Shown one piece after another: positions 54,948-63,300 of a stretch of DNA of 64,000 bases. The position numbers were made by a program, and so were the translations under genes. Source of the stretch: JAXLVB01 sp046329195 (lineage in GTDB: Bacteria > Bacteroidota > Bacteroidia > Cytophagales > Spirosomataceae); assembly GCA_046329195.1 (NCBI GenBank), contig JAXLVB010000002.1:186001-250000 (forward strand), given 5' to 3'. Numbering within the stretch: position 1 is the stretch's first letter; each line of letters opens with the position of its first letter. The notes below the pieces were generated by a model. The model saw only the letters and a list, made by a program, of their open reading frames with translations. It did not search any database and was not told the origin of the DNA.

Positions 54948-54974
54948 GTATTGGATTGTTTGTTCGTCCAATAC
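54948..54974. promoter_or_regulatory. Inverted repeat upstream of the methyltransferase gene
   Basis: GTATTGGA (54948-54955) and TCCAATAC (54967-54974) form a perfect 8-base palindrome with an 11-base spacer, 123 bases before the methyltransferase start. A weaker stem CTAACA...TGTTAG lies at about 54905-54928. It may be an operator or an RNA hairpin controlling expression of the pair. Low certainty. Confidence 0.45.
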
Positions 54975-55097
54975 ATGTTGGAAGTTAAAAAAATACATTT
55001 CAATACTTCAAACATCATTTCGACAACAAATTAGAAAAAATTGACTTCATAATTTAATTTTTAGTAATTTACCGACAAAAAAAATATTAGAAATACA

Positions 55098-56069
55098 ATG
55101 GCAAGTAAATCATTAAATAACAATTTACATAAAGCGAAGACTGGAAAAAACGATGAATTTTACACTGAATTAACAGATATTGAAAAAGAATTAAGGCACT
55201 ATAAAAATCATTTTAAAGGTAAAGTAGTTTTTTGCAATTGTGATGACCCACGAATTAGTAATTTCTTTCATTATTTTTCATATAATTTTGAAGCATTAGG
55301 ATTAAAAAAACTAATAACCACTTGCTATAAAAACCAAAATAGGGATTTATTTAGTACCCATGAGAATGAAAGTGCTATTTGGCTTGAATATGATGGAGAT
55401 AAAAATGGAGATAGAATACCAAATCCCGAAGAAATAGGAATACATAAATTAAAAGGAGATGGAGATTTTAGAAGTCCCGAGTGTATCGAATTGCTAAAAC
55501 AAGCAGATATTATTGTAACGAATCCTCCTTTTTCATTATTCAGAGAATATGTTTCTCAACTTATTGACTATGGTAAGAAATTTTTGATAATTGGGCATCA
55601 AAATGCCATTACCTACAAAGAAATTTTTAAGCTAATTAAAAATAATCAGCTTTGGTTAGGTATGGACAATGGAGGAACAAAATGGTTTAGAGTAAATGAA
55701 AATTACGATATTGCAACCGAATCAAGGAAAAAAATTGAGAATGGACAGAAATATTTTAGTATGGGTAGTGTTGTATGGTTTACAAATCTTGATAATAGGA
55801 AACGCCACGAAGACCTAATTTTATATAAAGCATACAATGAAGAAGAATATCCAAAATACGATAATTATGATGCAATAGAGGTATCAAAGGTTTCTGATAT
55901 TCCATCTAATTATAAAGGAGCAATGGGTGTTCCAATAACATTTTTAGATAAATATAATCCAGAGCAATTCGAGATTATTAGATTTAGAAAAGGAGATGAT
56001 GATAAAGATTTAGTTATAAACGGTAAATCACCCTACTTCCGTATTGTTATTAAGAATAAGAGAATATGA
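55098..56069 (+). CDS. Adenine-specific DNA methyltransferase, EcoRI family
   Basis: A 323-residue protein resembling M.EcoRI in length and along its sequence: LHKAKTGKNDEFYTELTDIE, KVVFCNCDDPRISNFFHYF and LGLKKLITTCYKNQ. The catalytic N6-adenine motif is N142-P-P-F145 (IVTNPPFSLFREYV). Members of this family methylate adenine; M.EcoRI modifies GAATTC, but the target here may differ. Unusually it is followed not by an EcoRI-type endonuclease but by a DUF262-HNH gene that overlaps its stop by 4 bases (ATGA). The pair is AT-rich and lies in an island, so it is a likely acquired restriction or defence module. Confidence 0.93.
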   Translation: MASKSLNNNLHKAKTGKNDEFYTELTDIEKELRHYKNHFKGKVVFCNCDDPRISNFFHYFSYNFEALGLKKLITTCYKNQNRDLFSTHENESAIWLEYDGDKNGDRIPNPEEIGIHKLKGDGDFRSPECIELLKQADIIVTNPPFSLFREYVSQLIDYGKKFLIIGHQNAITYKEIFKLIKNNQLWLGMDNGGTKWFRVNENYDIATESRKKIENGQKYFSMGSVVWFTNLDNRKRHEDLILYKAYNEEEYPKYDNYDAIEVSKVSDIPSNYKGAMGVPITFLDKYNPEQFEIIRFRKGDDDKDLVINGKSPYFRIVIKNKRI

Positions 56070-57142
56070 AAATAGAACTCAAAGAAATATCAGTAAGAGA
56101 TTTAACCAACGGTTATTTCGATGATGCAGAAAATGGTGTAGTTGGTTATTATGGCAAGTTAGACATTAGACCACCCTATCAAAGAGAGTTTGTTTATGGC
56201 GATAAGGAACGTAAAGCCGTTATAGACACATTACAAAAGGATTTTCCTTTAAATGTTATGTATTGGGCGGTACGTGAAGATGGAAATTTTGAAGTAATTG
56301 ACGGACAGCAACGCACTATCTCAATTTGCCAATTTGTAAACAATGATTTTTCTGTAAATGGCTTGGCTTTTAATAATCTTACAAACGACAAACAAGACCA
56401 AATCTTAAACTACAAATTGATGGTTTATTTTTGTAGTGGCAAAGACAGCGAAAAATTAGAATGGTTTGAAACAATTAATATAGCTGGCAAAGAACTTACA
56501 AAACAAGAATTACGAAATGCCGTTTATTCAGGTTCTTGGGTTTCAGATGCAAAACGATATTTTTCCAAAAATAGCAGACCCAAATTAGGTGATGATTATT
56601 TAAGTGGTTCTGCAAATCGTCAAGAATTTTTAGAAACAGCTATTGCATGGATTTCAAACAATGAAATTGAAGCATATATGAGCAAAAACCAACACGAACC
56701 AAATGCTAATGAACTTTGGCTTTACTTTCAAGCAGTTATAAATTGGGTTAAAGCAACATTCCCTAAATATAGGAAAGAAATGAAAGGTTTACCATGGGGA
56801 ATTTTATACAATGAATTTAAAAATCAAAAATTTGACCCAAAGAAATTAGAAGAAGAAATTACTCAACTAATGATTGATGAAGACGTTGATAATAAAAAAG
56901 GCATTTATTCCTATGTATTAACAAGAAAAGAAAAGTTTTTAAATATTAGAACATTTACGGATAATCAAAGGCGAGAAGCCTACGAAAGACAAAAAGGAGT
57001 TTGTGCTAAATGTGGCGTAACATTTGAGTTAAATGAAATGGAAGCAGACCACATAACACCTTGGCATTTAGGAGGAAAAACCAATGCAGACAATTGTCAA
57101 ATGCTTTGCAAAGAGGATAATCGAAGAAAGTCGGGTAAATAA
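56066..57142 (+). CDS. DUF262 (ParB-like) nuclease with C-terminal HNH domain
   Basis: A 358-residue protein. The N-terminal DUF262 domain has RPPYQREFVYGDKERKAVID, LNVMYWAVREDG and the nucleotide-binding D79-G-Q-Q-R83 motif followed by TISICQF. The C-terminal HNH nuclease domain (about 305-355) has a CAKC zinc pair at C313-C316, A-D328-H329-ITPWHLGG, a second Cys (MLC) and the final Asn/Lys (NRRKSGK). DUF262 proteins such as GmrS/GmrSD, BrxU and SspE sense DNA modification using nucleotide binding. With the overlapping methyltransferase gene, this protein probably cleaves DNA lacking, or bearing, a given methyl mark. Which of these applies is not readable from sequence. Confidence 0.88.
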   Translation: MKIELKEISVRDLTNGYFDDAENGVVGYYGKLDIRPPYQREFVYGDKERKAVIDTLQKDFPLNVMYWAVREDGNFEVIDGQQRTISICQFVNNDFSVNGLAFNNLTNDKQDQILNYKLMVYFCSGKDSEKLEWFETINIAGKELTKQELRNAVYSGSWVSDAKRYFSKNSRPKLGDDYLSGSANRQEFLETAIAWISNNEIEAYMSKNQHEPNANELWLYFQAVINWVKATFPKYRKEMKGLPWGILYNEFKNQKFDPKKLEEEITQLMIDEDVDNKKGIYSYVLTRKEKFLNIRTFTDNQRREAYERQKGVCAKCGVTFELNEMEADHITPWHLGGKTNADNCQMLCKEDNRRKSGK

Positions 57143-57385
57143 AATTGGCTAAATTTTTGAACGTATTTTAATGAATTTCCTCCGTTGTTGGTGTTTGTCC
57201 ACCAACAAACAGGCGCAAGCAAAAGTCGGCATAAATCAATGATAATCAACAGCTAAACAACTGATATTTTCTGCTAACTAAAAAACTAATCGTATCTCTA
57301 TTCAATTTTACGAGTAGAGTTATTGGTCATCATATCAATAACAAAAGAAAGGAAATCACTGGCTTGCACCAAGAGGGTAGGGTAG
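57143..57385. other. Gene-free stretch inside the island end
   Basis: No supported gene. It contains a 9-base stem TTGTTGGTG-TTTGTC-CACCAACAA at 57185-57208 without a T tract, about 40 bases past the nuclease stop. Confidence 0.4.
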
Positions 57386-57436
57386 GGTCGGCGAGGTTTC
57401 TACACGCTTCCCTTGCTCAACCTCACCGACCTTTTT
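57386..57436 (+). terminator. Terminator-like stem at the island end
   Basis: GGTCGGCGAGG (57386-57396) pairs with CCTCACCGACC (57421-57431), one mismatch and a 24-base loop, followed by TTTTT. It probably isolates the island from downstream genes. Confidence 0.55.
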
Positions 57437-57478
57437 GGGTTGATCGTCTTTTTTACAATAACCTTTTCAAAGAATAAT

Positions 57479-57529
57479 GGTGGCCATCAAGTGGTGGCCA
57501 GCAACTGGTGGCCATCAAATGGTGGCCCG
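57479..57529. repeat. 14-bp tandem repeat GGTGGCCATCAAGT, 3.6 copies
   Basis: Units at 57479-57492, 57493-57506 and 57507-57520 plus a partial at 57521-57529. The first nine bases vary at one position (GGTGGCCA[T/G]), and each full unit contains the palindrome TGGCCA. It lies 21 bases before the right direct repeat, where recombinase or excisionase arm sites can occur. Confidence 0.75.
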
Positions 57530-57549
57530 AATCGTTTCCTCCACTGGTA

Positions 57550-57576
57550 TCAAAATCCGTCTGTAAGCATTCTTCT
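57550..57576. repeat. Right direct repeat (attR-like)
   Basis: TCAAAATCCGTCTG plus TAAGCATTCTTCT, the second copy of the 3' end of the barrel gene. It would read ...IKIRL-stop if joined to that gene, consistent with being the displaced original gene end. Confidence 0.8.
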
Positions 57577-57691
57577 GCTAAGAATAGACAGGGCTATTCT
57601 GAAATTTAGTTAAAATGCTTAGTTTTGCGCCCTCAACGGGGTACAGTGGCTGTACCTTAATTACTCTATTCTATCTACGATTGCATACACT

Positions 57692-58408
57692 ATGGGAAGA
57701 GCGTTTGAATACCGAAAAGCCCGAAAAATGAAACGGTGGGGTCAGATGGCCAAAGACTTCACTCGTATTGGGAAAGATATTGTATTGGCAGTAAAAAGCG
57801 GTGGTGCCGATCCTACTACCAACTCCCGCTTGCGGGCGGTCATGCAAAATGCCAAGGCCGTGAATATGCCCAAAGATAACGTAGAACGTGCTATCAAACG
57901 AGCGACGTCAAAAGACCAAGCCGATTATAAGGAAATGGTCTATGAAGGCTACGCTCAGCATGGAATCGCCGTGTTGGTAGAATGTACTACCGATAATCCT
58001 ACCCGTACCGTAGCCAACGTACGCAGCTATTTCAATAAGTTTGGTGGTAGCTTAGGTACAACAGGGATGTTGGATTTTATCTTTGAGCGTAAGTGTATAT
58101 TCAAAATTGCTAATAATGGCAAAGTGGACGTCGAAGAGTTGGAGTTAGAATTGATTGATTATGGCGCCGAGGAGTTATTCTTAGATACCGAAACCAATCA
58201 GATTAACATCTACGGTGATTTTACGGCTTTTGGTGCGATTCAAAAGTTCATCGAAGAAAACGGCTACGAGCTACAAGGTGCTGACTTTGAGCGGATTCCA
58301 AATGATACCAAAGAGCTCACCGACGACCAAGTGGTAGATGTAGAAAAGCTCATCGAACGGCTGGAAGACGACGAAGACGTGCAAAACGTTTACCACAATA
58401 TGAAATAA
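57692..58408 (+). CDS. yebC: YebC/PmpR-family protein
   Basis: A 238-residue YebC-family protein, one of the most conserved small bacterial proteins. The start MGRAFEYRKARKMKRWGQMAKDF and the segments NMPKDNVERAIKRAT, GYAQHGIAVLVECTTDN and FNKFGGSLGTTG are diagnostic. Family members act as DNA-binding transcription regulators and, in recent work, as factors easing ribosome stalling at proline stretches. It is the first gene to the right of the island. Confidence 0.96.
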   Translation: MGRAFEYRKARKMKRWGQMAKDFTRIGKDIVLAVKSGGADPTTNSRLRAVMQNAKAVNMPKDNVERAIKRATSKDQADYKEMVYEGYAQHGIAVLVECTTDNPTRTVANVRSYFNKFGGSLGTTGMLDFIFERKCIFKIANNGKVDVEELELELIDYGAEELFLDTETNQINIYGDFTAFGAIQKFIEENGYELQGADFERIPNDTKELTDDQVVDVEKLIERLEDDEDVQNVYHNMK

Positions 58409-58429
58409 TTTTGTCATCACCGTAATCCC

Positions 58430-58470
58430 AAACAAAAAGCTCGGAGGTATCGCTTCGGGCTTTTTTGTTT
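58430..58470 (+). terminator. Terminator after yebC
   Basis: AAACAAAAAGCTCG pairs with CGGGCTTTTTTGTTT (one wobble, one bulge), 21 bases past the stop, with T run. Confidence 0.85.
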
Positions 58471-58623
58471 GTTCCTTCTGAGAGTGCATTTAGGGCCTTG
58501 TTCGCTACAAATGGCTACCCTGTCGAAAAGCTCAGGCGTGTTTATTGACATAATCAGTCGCTTTTTGTAGCATTGAACAACAATCAGATCGTCTAATTAC
58601 CTTAACCCATAACAAAAATCAAC

Positions 58624-60174
58624 ATGAGGCAAACGTTATTATTAATGGTGGCGCTGATGACCACCACGTGCTGGCAAGCGTATGCGCAAGAAAAAGTGGA
58701 CCTAGACATGGTCAAGAAAATCAGAGAAGAAGGCTTACAGCGCTCAAAAGTGATGGAACATGCCTTTTATCTGACCGATGTAGCTGGCCCTCGCCTGCAA
58801 GGTTCGCCCGGATGGATGCGAGCTGCCAAATGGGCGCAAGCAAAACTAACCGAGTGGGGCCTCGAAAACGCTCAATTAGAAGCTTGGGGTGAGTTTGGCA
58901 AAGGTTGGGAGCTCGAAAAAAGCTACTTTGCTATGACTGCGCCGTACTACAAACCCTTGTTTGCGATTCCTAAGGCTTGGTGTGCGGGTACCGATGGTTA
59001 CAAACAAGCTGAAGTGTTGTACATTGACGAGTCAGATACTACAGCGCTGGAAAACATGAAAGGCAAGCTAAAAGACAAAATCATTTTAATAGGCCGCCTG
59101 TCCGAAACCATCAAACAATCGTTTACAGCCGATGCCCGACGGTTTACGGACGAAGAGTTGGCTAAAATGGCCGAAGGCGGAAGCGGTCGTGGAGGCGATA
59201 GCCGAATGAGCGATTCGTTGCGCCGAAACATGATTCAGATTATGCGTCGCCGCTCTACCATGACGACCAAAATGCGTGAAATTGCCAAAAAAGAAGGGGC
59301 ATTGGCCTTGTTGAGTATGAATGCCATCGGAAAAGACGGGACTATTTTTGTGAGTGGGGCAGGCTTTGGTTCGCAACGAACATCGTCGCCCATTGAGTTA
59401 TTAGACATGATGCTCTCTGCCGAAGACTACCTGATGCTATGTCGCTTGGCCAAGGCGGGTATTCCCGTTAAATTAGAAATGGACGTCAAAACCAAGTTTT
59501 ATACCGACGACCCACAAGGCTATAATGTATTGGCCGAAATCAAAGGCACTGACCGTAAACTCAAAGAAGAAGTGGTGATGGTAGGAGCCCACTTAGACTC
59601 ATGGCATTCGGCTACTGGGGCAACCGATAACGCCGCAGGTTCGGCAGTGATGATGGAAGTCATGCGAATTTTGAAGGCCCTGAATGTAAAACCCAGACGT
59701 ACGATTCGGATTGGCCTGTGGAGTGCCGAAGAACAAGGGCTGTTTGGATCGGCAGGCTATGTGAAAAAGCATCTTAGAGATTCCACGAACCTTAAAAATC
59801 TAGAAAATTTTTCAACCTATTTTAACCTAGACAACGGTACAGGTAAAGTCCGTGGGGTTTATTTACAAGAAAACGAAGGCGCTCGCCCTGTCTTTGAAAA
59901 ATGGTTAGAGCCCTTCAAAGATTTGGGCGTAACAACCATTACCAAAAACAATACTGGAGGCACCGATCACCTGTCGTTCAACAGTGTAGGGCTTCCAGGG
60001 TTTCAGTTTATCCAAGACCCTATTGAGTACGATACCCGTACTCACCATACCAATATGGATACATACGACCACCTGATTCCAGACGATTTGAAACAAGCCG
60101 CTGCGGTAATTGCTTCGTGTGTGTATCATGCGGCCATGCGAGATGAAAAAATGCCTCGAAAGCCTAAGAAATAA
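58624..60174 (+). CDS. M28-family metallopeptidase, secreted
   Basis: A 516-residue peptidase paralogous to the one at 51984. Signal peptide to about residue 21 (ending YAQE). The core zinc motifs are GAHLDSWHSATGATDNAAG, the catalytic SAEEQGLFGSAGY and the distal GGTDHLSFNSVGLPGF plus YDTRTHHTNMDTYDHL. A 60-residue Arg/Met/Ser-rich insert (TDEELAKMAEGGSGRGGDSR) inside the PA-like region is absent from the paralogue. It is probably a periplasmic or surface aminopeptidase/carboxypeptidase. Confidence 0.92.
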   Translation: MRQTLLLMVALMTTTCWQAYAQEKVDLDMVKKIREEGLQRSKVMEHAFYLTDVAGPRLQGSPGWMRAAKWAQAKLTEWGLENAQLEAWGEFGKGWELEKSYFAMTAPYYKPLFAIPKAWCAGTDGYKQAEVLYIDESDTTALENMKGKLKDKIILIGRLSETIKQSFTADARRFTDEELAKMAEGGSGRGGDSRMSDSLRRNMIQIMRRRSTMTTKMREIAKKEGALALLSMNAIGKDGTIFVSGAGFGSQRTSSPIELLDMMLSAEDYLMLCRLAKAGIPVKLEMDVKTKFYTDDPQGYNVLAEIKGTDRKLKEEVVMVGAHLDSWHSATGATDNAAGSAVMMEVMRILKALNVKPRRTIRIGLWSAEEQGLFGSAGYVKKHLRDSTNLKNLENFSTYFNLDNGTGKVRGVYLQENEGARPVFEKWLEPFKDLGVTTITKNNTGGTDHLSFNSVGLPGFQFIQDPIEYDTRTHHTNMDTYDHLIPDDLKQAAAVIASCVYHAAMRDEKMPRKPKK

Positions 60175-60282
60175 GTGGCAAGCCACCGTTATTTGTTAAT
60201 CGTTATCCGTTATTAGGCTGACTGTTAAGGAATTAAGCTTTTTCAGTTTTAAAATAATTTTGTGAGAGTACTTAACCTATTT

Positions 60283-60322
60283 CAACAAAAAAAGCCTCGG
60301 ATTTCCGAGGCTTTTTTTGTTG
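60283..60322. terminator. Bidirectional terminator
   Basis: Perfect 19-base arms (CAACAAAAAAAGCCTCGGA and its complement) around TT, between the convergent peptidase and surface-protein genes. Confidence 0.93.
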
Positions 60323-60334
60323 TGTCGTAAAGAG

Positions 60335-63300
60335 TTATTCTATTTTTAAAACTTTCTTGACTACACGTTTTTGCTTGGTTTCGGCAATGAAGAAGTACAT
60401 CCCATTCGGATACGCACTAAGGTCGAGATGCAAAGAATGTTCGTTTGTTTCATCGTTAAATTGCCATTGATGTTGAACCTGTCCCATCGCATTACTCATC
60501 ATTAAATGCACAGCATCAGGTTGTTGTAGTTTTATGGTTACCTCTAACTGACCACGGGTAGGATTAGGAGCTACTTGAAGTTGGATCACATCATCAACTC
60601 CCTCGGTTGAAGTAGCCACCCGAGCTGATGTACAGTTTTGAACCACTACACTAGAAGAACTACTGGCACTGCAACTGTTAGTAGATGTTACAGTGAGGCT
60701 ATATATCCCATTGTTTGCACTGGTTGTGACAAAACTTGGTTTTTGAATAATACTACTAAATCCACCAGGTCCTGACCAAGCATACGCACTTCCAACTGTT
60801 GAGGTAAGTTTAAGCGTAGAGCCTATACACACTGGACTATTGCTGGTGATGGTAACAGTAGGGGCTGCTTTTACCGTGATTTTAACACTTGAAGTTGCTA
60901 CTACCCCACAAGTAGCCGTTGCTGAAACCGTATAATTACCAGACATAGCAGTGGTCAGATTGTTTACAACTGGATTTTGTTGAGTTGAACTAAATCCAGC
61001 AGGACCAGCCCAAGCATATTGGGTATGACCTCCAGTGGCTGTTAGCGACAATGATTGTCCACTACAGATAAGAGTAGTGGTAGTTCCTGCTGCTAACGAA
61101 ACCGTATTGACAACAACCGAAATGGTCTGAGAAGCCGAACACGTTCCATTATAAGCTGTAACTGAATAGACACCTGCCGCAGTGGTAGCTGCTGCACGAG
61201 AGATAGCTGCTGTGGTAGATGAAAAATTACCAGGGCCTCGCCAACTATAAGTAGCTCCACCCGAAGCCGTTAACGTAATAGTTGCTCCCACGCAGTAAAC
61301 ATTATTTCCAGTAATGCTGGCCGTCGGGACGGTATTGACGGTCACGGTCGTAGAAGCGGTGGCTGTACAATTGCCATTAGCTACCGTCACGGTATAAGTC
61401 CCTGAATAATCAGTTGTTGCTGATGACCGAGAAAGTACAGCCGTAGAACTGGAGAATCCATTCGGTCCTGCCCAGAAATAAGAGGCTCCATTGGCTGCTG
61501 TCAGGGTAATAGTTTGACCCGTACAGTACGTTTTTGTTCCTGAAATAGATGCCGTTGGCTGTGTATTGAATTGAACACTTACGGAATTGGTAGCGGTGCA
61601 AGTTCCATTACTTACTGTGACGGAATACCCTCCTGCGTTAGCAGAAGTAGCATTTCGTGAAATGGTAGCAGTGGTCGAAGAAAACGTACCAGGCCCTCGC
61701 CAGCTATAGGTACTTCCTCCCGATGCAGTTAGGCTGATAGTTCCACCCGTACAATAAGCAGTTTGCCCAGCAATAGTTGCCAAAGGAGTATTGTTAATGG
61801 TAATGCTGGTAGAGGCAGAGGCCGTACAAGAACCATTGGCAACAGTTACTGAATAAATACCAGCATCACTGGTAGAGAGAGAGGGTTTAGAAATAGCAGC
61901 TGTAGTAGCAGTAAAGCTATTAGGCCCTGTCCATGAGTAATTACTCCCTCCCGAAGCGGTTAGACTCAGCGTTTGCCCTGTGCAGTAAGTAGTGGTACCA
62001 GCAATGTTAGGCGAAGGTGTAGCATTCACCACCACACTCACCGATGTGGAGGCTGTACAAGAACCATTGCTAACAACAAGGGAATACACCCCAGCACTGG
62101 CCGAAGTAGCCGAAAGGGAGAGGGTAGAGGTCGTTGCGGAGAAGCTATTGGGACCAGACCACGAATAGGTGGCTCCCCCCGAAGCCGTCAAGCTGATGGT
62201 TTGTCCTGTACAATAAGAGGTTGTCCCTGAGATACTTGGCGAAGGCGTGGTGTTGACTACAACACTAACCGATGAAGAAGCGGTACACGAGCCATTGGCA
62301 GCGGTGAGGATATAAACACCAGCATCAGTCGTAGCGGCATTTGTTCGAGAAGCAATGGCCAGGGTAGAAGCAAAGCTATTGGGACCAGCCCAAGAGTAAG
62401 TCGTTCCTCCCGAAGCCGTCAAGCTAATGGTTTGTCCTGTACAATAAGTAGTTGTCCCTGCGATGCTTGGCGAAGGTGTCGAATTCACCACCACGCTAAC
62501 CGACGTGGAGGCTGTACAAGAACCATTGCTAACAACAAGGGAATACACCCCAGCACTGGCCGAAGTAGCCGAAATAGAGACCGTAGAGATTGTTGAGGAG
62601 AAACCATTCGGTCCAGACCACGAATAGGTGGCTCCCCCCGAAGCCGTCAAGCTGATGGTTTGTCCCGCACAATAAGAAGTAGTTCCAGCAATGTTAGGCG
62701 AAGGCGTAGCATTCACCACCACACTAGCTGAAGAGGAAGCAGTACAAGAGCCATTGGCAGCGGTGAGGATATAAACACCAGCATCAGTCGTAGCGGCATT
62801 TGTTCGAGAAGCAATGGCCAGTGTAGAAGCAAAGCTATTGGGGCCAGACCATGAGTAAGTCGTTCCTCCCGAAGCCGTCAAGCTAATGGTTTGTCCTGTA
62901 CAATAAGTAGTTGTCCCTGCGATGCTTGGCGAAGGCGTAGCATTCACCACCACGCTAACCGACGTGGAGGCTGTACAAGAACCATTGCTAACAACAAGGG
63001 AATACACCCCAGCACTGGCCGAAGTAGCCGAAAGGGAGAGGGTAGAGGTCGTTGCTGAGAAGCTATTGGGACCAGACCACGAGTAGGTGGCTCCCCCCGA
63101 AGCCGTCAAGCTGATGGTTTGTCCTGTACAATAAGAGGTTGTCCCTGAGATACTTGGCGAAGGCGTAGCATTCACCACCACACTAACCGATGAAGAAGCG
63201 GTACACGAGCCATTGGCAGCGGTGACCACATAAACACCCGCATCGGTGGTAGCAGCATTTGTTCGAGAAGCAATGGCCAGTGTAGAAGCAAAGCTATTCG

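Larger units (their letters stand above)
54553..57576. mobile_element. AT-rich genomic island with methyltransferase-nuclease pair
   Basis: A segment of about 3.0 kb bounded by direct repeats (54553-54579 and 57550-57576). It contains a tyrosine-recombinase remnant (54614), an EcoRI-family methyltransferase (55098) and a DUF262-HNH nuclease (56066). Base composition and codon use (A/T-ending codons, many AAA/AAT) differ sharply from the flanking genes. The combination of repeats at a gene 3' end, an integrase scrap and foreign composition indicates horizontal acquisition by site-specific integration. No intact recombinase remains, so the island is probably immobile now. Confidence 0.75.

Noticed and set aside
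57185..57208. Perfect 9-base stem TTGTTGGTG / CACCAACAA as a terminator for the nuclease gene
   Set aside because: It lacks a T run and sits about 40 bases past the stop. It may be only a local palindrome, so it is described but not called a terminator.
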